From Xenorhabdus nematophila ATCC 19061 (GTDB taxonomy: Bacteria > Pseudomonadota > Gammaproteobacteria > Enterobacterales > Enterobacteriaceae), in the NCBI RefSeq assembly GCF_000252955.1, contig NC_014228.1, positions 1,130,005 through 1,194,004 of the forward strand: DNA of 64,000 nucleotides. Reading direction: 5' to 3'. Positions 42,655-52,499 of this stretch are shown here, in pieces. The notes under the pieces were generated by a model. It was given only the letters and a program-made list of their open reading frames with translations, was not told the DNA's origin and did not search any database. Every line of letters begins with the position of its first letter. Positions within the stretch are counted from its first letter, which is position 1. Both the position numbers and the translations under genes were made by a program.

Positions 42655-44238
42655 ATGCCTGGCAAAGCTCAATCTATTGTCGAATCATTAGTTGAAAAAA
42701 CACCTTTAATGGGAAATGAGTATTCGAGTAATGGCTATTTCTATCAGCACTTTTTTAATGGTGATAACGCTGAACGTTATTTAGAAAATGCCTGTGATGT
42801 TATTGTTAAGATAAAAAGAATATTACGTCAGGTAGATAAACCATTCAGTGGAATATTACCCAAGGAGCTATCACCCTTATTTTCGAAGATCAATCTGGAT
42901 TATCCATTGGATTCTTGGGAGCTGGCATTAGAGGAATTACAACACCTTTATATGAAGGATGCTGTTTATTTTCATCATCCGAAATATGTCGCTCATCTTA
43001 ACTGTCCGCTGGTATTGCCGGCGGTGATCGCAGAAACCATCATTGGTGCTATCAATTCATCAGTAGATACATGGGATCAAAGTGCTGGTGGAACACTGAT
43101 AGAACAGAAAGTTCTTGATTGGACGTTAGATAAGCTGGGATTAGGGAAAGAATCCGACGGGATCTTTACCAGCGGGGGAACTCAGTCGAATTTGATGGCC
43201 ATGTTATTGGCGAGAGACTGGTTCTGTCATCAACGGGATCCCCAGCATAAAAACCAACTACATGGTTTACCCGCAGATTCTCATAAATTACGTATATTCA
43301 GCTCATCTGTCAGCCATTTCAGTACTCAGAAAGCGGCTGCAATACTGGGATTAGGGTATAACTCAGTTATCTCGGTTCCTTGTGACAGTGAATTCTGTAT
43401 GTCATCTCAGACGTTGGAATCCAGTATCAAACAGTGCCTTGAAGAAGGAAATATTCCTTTTGCAATTGTGGCAACCGCAGGGACAACTGATTTTGGCAGC
43501 ATCGATCCCTTACCCACGATTGCCAAGCTGGCAAAACAGTATGGTATATGGCTGCATGTTGATGCGGCTTATGGTTGTGGATTACTTCTGTCATCTCAAC
43601 ATGCTCATTTACTTCAAGGGATTGAACAGGCGGATTCTGTCACGGTGGATTATCACAAATCCTTTTTCCAGCCCGTAAGTTGTAGTGCCTTTTTCGTCAA
43701 GAATAAGCAGCACTTTTCCCATTTGACTTATCATGCCGAGTATTTGAACCCACTGAGTGCTGTACAGGAAGGAACACCAAATTTAGTCAATAAGAGTATT
43801 CAGACGACCCGTCGTTTTGATGCGTTGAAAATGTGGCTAACTTTACGAGTCATGGGAGCCGAACAACTGGGTCAGGCATTTGATAAGGTGCTGAATACTG
43901 CTCAGGCTGCATATCATTTAATGAAAAAATACCCTTGTTTTGAATTGGTGCATCAACCTGTATTAAGCACATTGGTTTTTCGCTTCATGCCGATGCAACC
44001 ACTTGCTGATGAGCATCTTGACCATCTTAATGCGAGTATTCGTAAGGCTTTGTTCAGAGAAGGGAATTGTGTTATTGCCGGTACAAAAATAGAAGGAAGG
44101 CAATACCTGAAATTTACTTTCCTCAACCCGGCAACAAGCCAGCAGCATTTGCAAGAAATTGTGGATGAGATCGTTACCCAAGGCAATTTGCTACTGACGG
44201 ATCTTGTGTTTTCCGATGGTGAGTTCACTAAAAAATAA
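42655..44238 (+). CDS. PLP-dependent amino-acid decarboxylase (DfoJ/DesA-like)
   Basis: This 527-residue group II decarboxylase should convert lysine or ornithine to cadaverine or putrescine for the siderophore. PLP-fold features are TSGGTQSNLMAMLLARDW (about 174), HVDAAYGCGLLL (about 300) and VDYHKSFFQPVSCSAF (about 328), with the Schiff-base Lys. It resembles DesA, DfoJ and diaminobutyrate decarboxylases; substrate choice cannot be told by eye. It is followed by the monooxygenase and acyltransferase-synthetase genes, as in dfoJAC. Confidence 0.85.
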   Translation: MPGKAQSIVESLVEKTPLMGNEYSSNGYFYQHFFNGDNAERYLENACDVIVKIKRILRQVDKPFSGILPKELSPLFSKINLDYPLDSWELALEELQHLYMKDAVYFHHPKYVAHLNCPLVLPAVIAETIIGAINSSVDTWDQSAGGTLIEQKVLDWTLDKLGLGKESDGIFTSGGTQSNLMAMLLARDWFCHQRDPQHKNQLHGLPADSHKLRIFSSSVSHFSTQKAAAILGLGYNSVISVPCDSEFCMSSQTLESSIKQCLEEGNIPFAIVATAGTTDFGSIDPLPTIAKLAKQYGIWLHVDAAYGCGLLLSSQHAHLLQGIEQADSVTVDYHKSFFQPVSCSAFFVKNKQHFSHLTYHAEYLNPLSAVQEGTPNLVNKSIQTTRRFDALKMWLTLRVMGAEQLGQAFDKVLNTAQAAYHLMKKYPCFELVHQPVLSTLVFRFMPMQPLADEHLDHLNASIRKALFREGNCVIAGTKIEGRQYLKFTFLNPATSQQHLQEIVDEIVTQGNLLLTDLVFSDGEFTKK

Positions 44239-44282
44239 TAAGCGTTATTTCCCCTAAGTAAGTGGCTTTATTAGGAATAATT

Positions 44283-45581
44283 ATGACAACTAAAATTTAT
44301 GATTTTATCGCGATTGGAATTGGCCCATTTAATCTGGGGTTAGCTTGTCTGGTACAGCCGATACAAGAGATTAATAGTTTGTTTATTGATCAAAATCCAT
44401 CTTTTAATTGGCATCCGGGTATGATGCTGGAAAGTTCTACCATGCAGACGCCGTTTATGGCGGATTTGGTGACATTGGCATCTCCTACTCATCCATTAAG
44501 TTTTCTCAACTATATCAAGAAAAAAGGCCGTATTTATTCGTTCTATATCCGGGAAAGTTTTTTCCTGATGCGTAAAGAATACAACCAGTATTGTCAGTGG
44601 GCTGCGGAGCAGTTATCTAACCTGCGTTTTAATACTCAAGTTGAGAGTATTACTCATGATGCGGCTGCTTCGCTTTATACCTTACATTGCCTGGATACGC
44701 GTACAGGGGAGAAGCACCAGTTTTCCTGCAAAAAATTAGTCTTGGGAACCGGTCCTTCTTCTTATATTCCAAAATGTTGCAGACCATTTAGTGATCAGAT
44801 GGTGACATCAGGGGAGTATTTAAAAAATAAAGCGGCCTTACAACAGAAGAAATCAATCACTGTAATGGGAAGCGGACAGAGTGCAGCAGAAATTTTCTAC
44901 GATCTGCTTGAGGATATTGATACCTATAATTATCAGCTCAATTGGGTAACCCGTTCTCCGCGTTTCTTCCCTCTTGAATATACCAAGCTGACGCTGGAAA
45001 TGACTTCACCGGAGTATGTCGATTACTTCTATGATTTACCCGAAAACAAACGTGATGCCTTGAACCGGACACAAAAATCGCTCTACAAAGGCATTAACAG
45101 TTCACTCATCAATGAAATCTTTGATTTGATGTACACCAAGCGACTGAATGGGGAGCTGAATGTCGGGCTGTATACCAACAGTGAACTACAGCAAATACAT
45201 CAGGTCACAGAAGGTAAATTTGTATTGGATTTATTCCAGCAAGAACAAGAAGCTGCGTTTTCTCTGGAAACTGAAGGAGTGGTACTTGCTACGGGTTACC
45301 AATATCAGACTCCAGGCTTCATTGAAGGCATAAAAGACCGTATTCGCTGGGATCAGCAAGGGCGTTATGATGTCCAGCGTAATTACAGCATCGACCATAA
45401 TAATGAGATCTTTGTACAAAATGTTGAGCTGCATACTCATGGTTTTGTCACACCGGATCTGGGAATGGCGAGTTACCGTAACTCCTGCTTGATTCAGGAA
45501 ATGACGGGGATTGAACATTATGTGGTAGAAAAAAGTATTGCATTTCAAAACTTTAGTGTTGCTGGTGGAGAGGTTCGCTGA
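44283..45581 (+). CDS. Lysine/ornithine- or diamine-N-monooxygenase (DfoA/IucD family)
   Basis: This flavin enzyme N-hydroxylates the primary amine to make the hydroxamate precursor. The 432-residue product from ATG 44283, after AGGAATAATT, has the FAD motif FIAIGIGPFNLGLACL near the start. It also has the NADPH motif VMGSGQSAAEIFYDLL (about 198) and the ATGYQYQTP motif near residue 340. The in-frame ATG 21 bases upstream was rejected. Its stop overlaps the next ATG (TGATG). Confidence 0.9.
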   Translation: MTTKIYDFIAIGIGPFNLGLACLVQPIQEINSLFIDQNPSFNWHPGMMLESSTMQTPFMADLVTLASPTHPLSFLNYIKKKGRIYSFYIRESFFLMRKEYNQYCQWAAEQLSNLRFNTQVESITHDAAASLYTLHCLDTRTGEKHQFSCKKLVLGTGPSSYIPKCCRPFSDQMVTSGEYLKNKAALQQKKSITVMGSGQSAAEIFYDLLEDIDTYNYQLNWVTRSPRFFPLEYTKLTLEMTSPEYVDYFYDLPENKRDALNRTQKSLYKGINSSLINEIFDLMYTKRLNGELNVGLYTNSELQQIHQVTEGKFVLDLFQQEQEAAFSLETEGVVLATGYQYQTPGFIEGIKDRIRWDQQGRYDVQRNYSIDHNNEIFVQNVELHTHGFVTPDLGMASYRNSCLIQEMTGIEHYVVEKSIAFQNFSVAGGEVR

Positions 45582-47989
45582 TGTCTATTGCCACGCCAGT
45601 ATTTTTTGAAAAAACGCTTGCAGAATTAGGTACATTTTCCGTGCGTCCGTTGGATCTGGCCGACGATATTGCCGTTATTACGGATTGGGTTAATCAAGAC
45701 TATGCCTATTATTGGGGAATGCAAGGGCAAACGGTACAGCAAGTGGGTGATTTTTATCAGGATCTGCTGATTCGTCAGCCTGATTCAGTCTTTATTGGCA
45801 CATATCAAGGAAAACCCGCTTTTCTGTTGGAGTGCTATCATGCTCAAGCGGATCTGATAGGAAAATATTATCCAGCCCGTCCAGATGATATGGGAATGCA
45901 CATTCTGGTTGCTCCGCCTGAACGTAAAATTCGTCAATTTACTTGGGGAATTTTCCAGACAGTGATTGCCTTTATTTTCAGTAACCCCTCCGTCAATCGA
46001 ATTGTCGTTGAACCCGATATCAGGAATGAAAAAATTCATCGTCTCAATTTGCGTGCGGGATTTGTTTACGAAAATACGGTGCAGTTACCGCATAAAACCG
46101 CAGGATTGGCATTTTGCACAAGAGATCAGCATCAAATGGCATTGCAGAAAGACACATTATCGGAACTAAGCAATCAGGATCATCCCTTTGTTGGTCACTT
46201 ATATCCGGCGATATGGCAAAAAGTTAATCGGTTACATTTGAGGAAAGCCATCTCAGAATTTGCCCATGAATGTTTAGTGTCCCCTGAACAGCTGACGGAA
46301 AAAACTGATCAAGAGGGTTACCATGGTTATCGTCTGAATCACCATGAATCTTCTGTTCATTACCATTTCAGGGCACGTCGGCTGGCAATGGATCACTGGT
46401 TAATTGATGCTGATTCTTTGCGGAAAATGCAGGCAGGAGATTGGGTTGAATTAGATTTCATCCGCTTTATTATTGAATTCAAAGAACAGCTTGGAATCAG
46501 TGATAGTGTGATGCCGACTTATCTGGAAGAATTGACCAGCACACTGCATAGCAGTGCATTTAAATATCATCGTACTGGTATTAATGTGGACGATTTGGTC
46601 AATGCTGATTTCCAGACGATTGAATCGGAAATGATGGAAGGGCATCCCATTTTTGTTGCCAACAATGGGCGTATTGGTTTTGATGCGGAAGATTTTCAGA
46701 ATTTTAGCCCTGAATCTGCCTCGGATATGCGGTTGGTATGGCTGGCTGCACATAAGAGCAAAGCCCACTTTGCCTGTATTGAACAACTCAGTTACCAACA
46801 ATTGCTAGAGCAGGAATTAGGGCAAAGCGAAGTTGCCAAATTTAACCACAAACTTATCCTTCTGGGGTTAAATCCTGAAGAGTATTTGTTGATGCCTTTT
46901 CATCCGTGGCAATGGCAGAATAAATTGCCTTCTGTATTTGCTCATGATCTTGCCAATCGGAAATTAGTCTATTTAGGCAAGGGGAATGATGTTTATCAGG
47001 CGCAGCAATCAATACGGACTCTGTTTAACCGCACCCATCCTCAACGTTATTATGTAAAAGTGGCGCTCTCTATTCTGAACATGGGCTTCATGCGGGGATT
47101 ATCGCCTTACTATATGGCGACAACACCCGGCATTAACGATTGGTTGTTTGATTTAGTGCAAAAGGATGACGTTTTACAAAGCTGTGGTTTCCGGATCTTA
47201 CGCGAGGTTGCCAGCATAGGTTTCAGAAACAGTTATTATGAGCAAGCCATTCTGGGTGATACACCTTATAAGAAAATGATGGCGGCACTGTGGCGGGAAA
47301 ACCCATTACAATTAATTAAGCCTAATCAGAATTTGATGACGATGGCGGCGTTGTTACATCGTGATCAGCATGGAAACGCATTTTTACCGGCATTGATATC
47401 TGCATCAGGGTTGCAAACTGAGGTGTGGGTAAGCAAATACCTTAATTGCTATTTTATGCCGTTGATACATTGTTTGTATGCTTATGATTTGATGTTTATG
47501 CCACATGGTGAAAACATCATCATGGTGCTGGAAAATCATGTCCCACAATATATCTTCATGAAAGATTTAGCTGAAGAAATTTTGATTATGGACCCTGATG
47601 CCGAGTTACCAGAAAAAGCCAGCCGAGTGAAAGTCAATATGCCGGAAGAGATGAAAACATTGACTATTTTGTCTGATGTTTTCGATGGTGTTTTCCGGTA
47701 CTTAGCCGCGATCCTTGATGAGCAGGCAGGATATACACAGGAGAAATTTTGGCAGGCTGTGGCGAATTGTATTTTGGATTATCAGGCTCAACATCCAGAA
47801 TTTAGCCACCAGTTTGAGCGTTATGAATTGTTCACACCGGAAATTAAACGTTGTTGCCTGAATCGTCTGCAAATTGCCAATAATCGTCAAATGCTTGATT
47901 TGGTTGACCCGGCCCAGAGTTTTAAATTTGCGGATAATCTGATTAATCCAATAGCATCGTTTGTGAATGCGTCTGTGAATATTATTTAA
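45581..47989 (+). CDS. Acyltransferase-NIS synthetase fusion (DfoC-like)
   Basis: This 802-residue protein joins two activities. Residues about 1-195 are a GNAT/AlcB-like acyltransferase (RPLDLADDIAVITDWVN; HILVAPPERKIRQFTWGI) that would acylate the N-hydroxydiamine with acetyl-, succinyl- or another CoA. Residues about 200-800 are an IucA/IucC synthetase (EGHPIFVANNGRIGFDAEDF, LNMGFMRGLSPYYM, FMPHGENIIMVLEN). The same fusion defines DfoC of desferrioxamine pathways. The C-terminal part is paralogous to the stand-alone enzyme at 33457. It closes the decarboxylase-monooxygenase-fusion operon and is followed by a terminator. Confidence 0.9.
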   Translation: MSIATPVFFEKTLAELGTFSVRPLDLADDIAVITDWVNQDYAYYWGMQGQTVQQVGDFYQDLLIRQPDSVFIGTYQGKPAFLLECYHAQADLIGKYYPARPDDMGMHILVAPPERKIRQFTWGIFQTVIAFIFSNPSVNRIVVEPDIRNEKIHRLNLRAGFVYENTVQLPHKTAGLAFCTRDQHQMALQKDTLSELSNQDHPFVGHLYPAIWQKVNRLHLRKAISEFAHECLVSPEQLTEKTDQEGYHGYRLNHHESSVHYHFRARRLAMDHWLIDADSLRKMQAGDWVELDFIRFIIEFKEQLGISDSVMPTYLEELTSTLHSSAFKYHRTGINVDDLVNADFQTIESEMMEGHPIFVANNGRIGFDAEDFQNFSPESASDMRLVWLAAHKSKAHFACIEQLSYQQLLEQELGQSEVAKFNHKLILLGLNPEEYLLMPFHPWQWQNKLPSVFAHDLANRKLVYLGKGNDVYQAQQSIRTLFNRTHPQRYYVKVALSILNMGFMRGLSPYYMATTPGINDWLFDLVQKDDVLQSCGFRILREVASIGFRNSYYEQAILGDTPYKKMMAALWRENPLQLIKPNQNLMTMAALLHRDQHGNAFLPALISASGLQTEVWVSKYLNCYFMPLIHCLYAYDLMFMPHGENIIMVLENHVPQYIFMKDLAEEILIMDPDAELPEKASRVKVNMPEEMKTLTILSDVFDGVFRYLAAILDEQAGYTQEKFWQAVANCILDYQAQHPEFSHQFERYELFTPEIKRCCLNRLQIANNRQMLDLVDPAQSFKFADNLINPIASFVNASVNII

Positions 47990-48014
47990 TATAAAACCTT
48001 CCTTTTAAAATATT

Positions 48015-48046
48015 AAAACCTCACTCATGCTAGTGAGGTTTTTTAT
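48015..48046 (+). terminator. Terminator of the siderophore biosynthesis operon
   Basis: AAAACCTCACT and AGTGAGGTTTT form an 11-bp stem around CATGCT, followed by TTTATT. Confidence 0.9.
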
Positions 48047-48090
48047 TAAATATACTTAAGCCATGTTGCTGGTGGTTCGTTCTCTTAGCG

Positions 48091-48130
48091 TCATGCTGCA
48101 TCTTGAAATCCATAGAGTATTTATAGGTAT
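48091..48130 (-). repeat. Dispersed intergenic repeat copy (inverted)
   Basis: Read on the minus strand: TATAAATACTCTATGG, then ATTTCAAGATGCAGCATGA. It shares the ATGGATTTCAAG...CAGCATGA core with the copy at 42507. Confidence 0.6.
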
Positions 48131-48302
48131 TTGAAAAATAGTTACGAGTCTATATCTTGAGTTATAAGATTTTATTTGGTAATAGTAATATTACTAAATA
48201 AAAGCATTATTAATAATCTTTTATCTTCCTGAAGGAATTTGAAATACCTCTTTTATTAAAGATATATCTTACCATTATGCAATTATAAAATAGGTAAATA
48301 AT

Positions 48303-49430
48303 ATGAACAGAAGAGACTTTCTTACGTTATCTTCGATATCTTTACTATCGTCTGCTTCGTTAGCCAATTATCCTGTCAATGGTATTATAGTAGAAAAAGA
48401 CCCTATACAAGACGATGATGAAATACATCTTGATTATAATGAGAATCCCTATGGTCCTTTTCCTGCTGCATTGAAAGAAATGCATAAATTATCAGTAAGT
48501 TATGGGCGATATGATGAAGTTTACAGCCCAAGGCTTGAAGCAGATATTCGGGAAAAATTTAATCTGAAAAATTTATCATTGATATTATCTCCGGGTAGTA
48601 GTTATTTATTAAATATCATTCCTGTTTTCTTAAAAGAAATATGTAATACAGTTATATATCAAAATATTGCCTTTGATTTGTTAGTCAAAGCAGCAAAACA
48701 TGTAGGCTATAATGAAATTATCATTAATGATGATATAAATGGCGGGATAGACATTGATAATATTGTTAATAAAGATATCCGGAATTGTTTGATTTATTTA
48801 TGCAATCCTAATAACCCTACAGGAACCGTTATAAACCATGATAAATTTTTCCTTTTTTGTCAAAAAATGAGTAAAAACAATGTGATTGTTATTGATGAAG
48901 CTTATATAGAGTATACAAATCATAAAAGCTGCCTCTCGTTTATTGAACATAATGGTTTTGACAATATCATTGTATCCAGAACATTTTCAAAAATATTTGG
49001 GATGGCGGGTATGAGACTGGGTTATTTTATGATGAGTAAAAACTTGGAAAAGTATTTTGATACTGAGATTTTTCATCAAATTATGCCGACATCTGCGAGT
49101 TTTGGTGCGCTTATTTCATTGTTTGATGAGGATGAAATATTAAAACGAAAACAGGAAACAGAAAAACTTAGAAATCAACTTGTGTCTTTTTTCCGTGATA
49201 GAAGCATTATTCACTATAAACCCTCAGCTAATTTTATCTACTTTAAGCCACCGGTTGATATGACACATTTCGTAGAAGAAATGAGTAGATATAACATAAA
49301 GTTAAGTCGAATTTGGCCACAAAAACCCGACTTTATTCGCGTTACAATAGGAAAGTCATATGAAATGGATTATTTCATGAAGGTTTTTGACATATTGATT
49401 GATAAATACATGCAATGGCGCTTAAGTTGA
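48303..49430 (+). CDS. Tat-exported PLP aminotransferase (histidinol-phosphate aminotransferase-like)
   Basis: This 375-residue class I/II aminotransferase resembles HisC. It has LDYNENPYGPFPAAL (about 49), the Asp-type YLCNPNNPTGTV (about 162) and SRTFSKIFGMAGMRLGY (about 224), where Lys binds PLP. Unlike HisC it starts MNRRDFLTLSSISLLSSASLA, a short twin-arginine leader with an Ala-rich end. This predicts export to the periplasm, folded with its cofactor. The gene is much more AT-rich than its neighbours, and its function is unknown. It follows the siderophore operon after a terminator, so it is probably transcribed separately. PvdN is a known Tat-exported PLP enzyme of siderophore maturation, but any parallel is inference. 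Confidence 0.82.
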   Translation: MNRRDFLTLSSISLLSSASLANYPVNGIIVEKDPIQDDDEIHLDYNENPYGPFPAALKEMHKLSVSYGRYDEVYSPRLEADIREKFNLKNLSLILSPGSSYLLNIIPVFLKEICNTVIYQNIAFDLLVKAAKHVGYNEIIINDDINGGIDIDNIVNKDIRNCLIYLCNPNNPTGTVINHDKFFLFCQKMSKNNVIVIDEAYIEYTNHKSCLSFIEHNGFDNIIVSRTFSKIFGMAGMRLGYFMMSKNLEKYFDTEIFHQIMPTSASFGALISLFDEDEILKRKQETEKLRNQLVSFFRDRSIIHYKPSANFIYFKPPVDMTHFVEEMSRYNIKLSRIWPQKPDFIRVTIGKSYEMDYFMKVFDILIDKYMQWRLS

Positions 49431-49539
49431 TAGATCAAAGATGAAAGAAAGCCACGGTATCATTGTGATGGACAATTGTTTATAGCGGGAGCATTTGCCC
49501 CCGTTAATGTTAGTCTATTATTGAACATATTCGGCAGAA

Positions 49540-51081
49540 CTAATGTGCACCTCCATGATCCTTATTTCCTACCGAAAATGGGGGTTTTGCTATCCAAACC
49601 AATAAAGTTAGGATCAGGAATACAGCGGCTGACAGCCAAAAGATTTCATTGGCTGAAATAATTAACCCTTGATGGGTGATCTGTTTTGCCAGATAAGCGG
49701 AGATTTGTTGGTCATTCATGCCTAACTGTGCCAGTTGATGATGAATTTGCTGATAATTAGGATTATAGGCATTAATATACTCAGAAAAATTGGCATGGTG
49801 GAGAGCTTCACGCTGAGTCCACATTGTGGTTGTGATGGATGTGCCGATTGAGCCTGACAATATACGGGTAAAATTTGACAGGCTGGAAGCCGAAGCCATT
49901 CGTTCTGGTGATAAGCCTGATAAGGTAATGGTTGTCAGTGGCATAAAGAAACATGCCATGGCAAGCCCTTGGACGAATTGGGGCCATGCTGCCGCAGCAA
50001 AATCCATGCCCGGTTCAAAGGTATATGCCCGCCAGTAGAAACAAACCGTGTAAATGATGAAACTGAATGTGACGAGATGGCGCATATCTATTTTGTGCCC
50101 AAATTTGCCGATAATCGGGGTTAACAGCAGTGGCATCAATCCAACAGGTGCGGCTGCAAAACCCGCCCAAGTTGCGGTATAACCGAAAACTTCCTGCAAT
50201 AACTGTGGTAATAAAACAATTGAGCCGAAATACAGCATAAAAGCAAGGCTGTTACTTAGCGTACCGATACAAAAATTGCGTTCTTTAAAGAGAGTGAGAT
50301 CAATAATGGGATGATCGTCCGTTAACTCCCATACAATCAGAAAAACCAGTGCGATGACGGCAATGATTGTAAGAACGATGATTTCAGTGGAGTTGAACCA
50401 ATCAAGTTCCTTTCCTTGGTCGAGCATCATTTGCAGACTCCCTATACCGATCACCAACAGAAACAATCCGACAATATCCATCGGATTGATTGCTGTTGGT
50501 GTTTCACGGCCCCGCAAGAGCTGCATTGCGACAAAGATAATCACGATACCAATAGGAATGTTAATAAAAAAGATCCATCCCCAATGGTAGTTATCACTGA
50601 TATATCCGCCCAGGATCGGCCCACAAATGGGAGCCACAACAATCATTATTGACCATAGCGCCAGTGCCATATTCCGCTTCTCTGCGGGATAGTTATTCAG
50701 CAGCAGACTTTGGCAAAGCGGCAGTACAGGGCCTGCGGCCATTCCTTGAATAATACGGAAGAAAATCAGCATACCAAGGCTGTTGGAAATACCACATAAC
50801 CAAGATGAAAGGGTAAAAATTGCGGTAGACCAGAGGAACAACTTTACTTCACCAATACGCTTTGCCAGCCAACCGGTAATTGGAATAGAAATTGCGTTTG
50901 CGACACCAAAAGAGGTGATGACCCATGTTCCTTGTGAGTTAGATGCGCCTAAATTACCTGCAATCGTCGGTATGGCGACATTGGCAATGGTAGAATCCAG
51001 AACTAACATGAACGTTGCCATTGACAGCGAAATGGTCAGAAGAGCCAGCTTAGTCCCCGTAAGGGGTTCTCTTGTTACCAT
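49540..51081 (-). CDS. emrB: Multidrug efflux MFS transporter EmrB
   Basis: This 513-residue DHA2-family (14 membrane segment) drug:proton antiporter has LDSTIANVAIPTIAGNLGAS (about 28) and GPILGGYISDNYHWGWIFFI (about 152), with the antiporter motif C region. Length and sequence match E. coli EmrB. It works with EmrA and TolC to expel hydrophobic compounds. The preceding emrA stop is nine bases from its start. In E. coli, emrRAB adjoins luxS; here luxS lies near the other end of the window. Confidence 0.95.
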   Translation of the reverse strand: MVTREPLTGTKLALLTISLSMATFMLVLDSTIANVAIPTIAGNLGASNSQGTWVITSFGVANAISIPITGWLAKRIGEVKLFLWSTAIFTLSSWLCGISNSLGMLIFFRIIQGMAAGPVLPLCQSLLLNNYPAEKRNMALALWSIMIVVAPICGPILGGYISDNYHWGWIFFINIPIGIVIIFVAMQLLRGRETPTAINPMDIVGLFLLVIGIGSLQMMLDQGKELDWFNSTEIIVLTIIAVIALVFLIVWELTDDHPIIDLTLFKERNFCIGTLSNSLAFMLYFGSIVLLPQLLQEVFGYTATWAGFAAAPVGLMPLLLTPIIGKFGHKIDMRHLVTFSFIIYTVCFYWRAYTFEPGMDFAAAAWPQFVQGLAMACFFMPLTTITLSGLSPERMASASSLSNFTRILSGSIGTSITTTMWTQREALHHANFSEYINAYNPNYQQIHHQLAQLGMNDQQISAYLAKQITHQGLIISANEIFWLSAAVFLILTLLVWIAKPPFSVGNKDHGGAH

Positions 51082-51089
51082 AATGCCCC

Positions 51090-52277
51090 CTAGAGGTTAT
51101 TTCCTGAGTTACTATTAATAACGTTAGTAACTATTTTGTTGGCAGGAATCATATCTATCGTCAGTGCATTGGTATGATAAGCAGGGTGCTGACGTTCAGT
51201 GGTTGCCAATGTAACGCCATCGGTGCTTGCCGTATCTACGGTGACTTTGGTTGATAATCCGATTCGCAGAGGGTGCTGTTTTACTTGTGCAGGATCAAGT
51301 TCAACACGGACTGGCAGGCGCTGGACGACTTTTATCCAGTTACCACTGGCATTTTGTGCCGGCAATAGAGAAAAAGCACTACCGGTTCCCATATCAATGC
51401 CTGTGACTTTGCCTGTGTAAACAACATCGCTGCCATAAAAATCGCTGGTGATTTTGACAGGTTGCCCGATGCGCATGTTTGTAAGCTGAGTTTCTTTGAA
51501 GTTAGCTTCAATCCACATGTTCGTCGCAGGTATGATAGCCATCAATGGTGTTCCTGAATTGATGCGGGAACCGACTTGAACGCTACGGCGAGCAATATAG
51601 CCATCGACAGGGCTGACAATTTTGGTTCTCTGTAAAGTCAGCCAGGCATCACGAACACTTGAAGCCGCTTTTTCAACAGAAGGCTGTTTTTCTAACGGGG
51701 TATCTAAAATAACGGCTTGGTTGCTTTTATACTGAGCAATAGCGATATCTAAATCCGCTTGAGCGGCAGAGACCATTTCCCGCATGTGCTGTAGCTCTTC
51801 TTTGCCGATTAAATCTTTAGTCCCCAGAAATTCTCTGCGGTTGAGATCATTCTGGGCTTTCCTGAGCGCAATTTTTTTTATCTCAATAGCGGCTTGATAT
51901 TTTTTGCTGTCTGCCATGTTCTGGTGCGTAGCTCGAACCGTATTCGCCAATTCGTTTTCAGCTTTTTCCAAGGCCAATTCAGCATCCCGAGGATCGAGCT
52001 GTATCAGGATCTGGCCGCTTTTTACAAAATCCGTATTATCAAAATTGACAGTAGTGACGCTTCCCGTAATCTGCGACATAACTTGTACCTGATTACCTGC
52101 TACATAGGCGTTGTCTGTCTCTTGGTAATGACGCAAAATGATAAACCAGTAAGCAGTATACATCGCACCCGAAATGAGGAAGAGTAATGTCATCAATAGG
52201 ATGATATTACGGCGTTGTCGTTTTTTATTAGGGAGTTTAGGGCTCGATGTAAGTGGTGTTTTCTCATCAATGCTCAT
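51090..52277 (-). CDS. emrA: Multidrug efflux periplasmic adaptor EmrA
   Basis: This 395-residue membrane-fusion (HlyD-family) protein has one N-terminal membrane segment (about 26-46), then YQETDNAYVAGNQVQVMSQITG (shown as DNAYVAGNQVQVMSQ), a long coiled-coil hairpin (about 95-210) and VDGYIARRSVQVGSRI. It bridges EmrB to an outer-membrane channel. The order emrR-emrA-emrB on the minus strand equals the E. coli operon. Confidence 0.95.
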   Translation of the reverse strand: MSIDEKTPLTSSPKLPNKKRQRRNIILLMTLLFLISGAMYTAYWFIILRHYQETDNAYVAGNQVQVMSQITGSVTTVNFDNTDFVKSGQILIQLDPRDAELALEKAENELANTVRATHQNMADSKKYQAAIEIKKIALRKAQNDLNRREFLGTKDLIGKEELQHMREMVSAAQADLDIAIAQYKSNQAVILDTPLEKQPSVEKAASSVRDAWLTLQRTKIVSPVDGYIARRSVQVGSRINSGTPLMAIIPATNMWIEANFKETQLTNMRIGQPVKITSDFYGSDVVYTGKVTGIDMGTGSAFSLLPAQNASGNWIKVVQRLPVRVELDPAQVKQHPLRIGLSTKVTVDTASTDGVTLATTERQHPAYHTNALTIDMIPANKIVTNVINSNSGNNL

Positions 52278-52499
52278 AGAGAATCTCCATTTTTCTTAGC
52301 TTAAATTGCTGTGTGATTATTATAGAAAAAAGTGTTTCCAGTAGCGTGGTATGACACTACTGGAAAGGCGAACGATATGAATTCTAATATTATCTGAAGA
52401 TAATCGTTAGCCACATGAAGTATCGGATGATACTGGCTAACAGGAAAATTTTTTTAGGTCATCTTGCCATAACGGTTTTTTTGACACAAAATCAGAGAA

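Noticed and set aside
49485..49504. CGGGAGC/GCCCCCG hairpin as terminator between the aminotransferase and emrB
   Set aside because: The stem is imperfect and neither strand has a T run after it.
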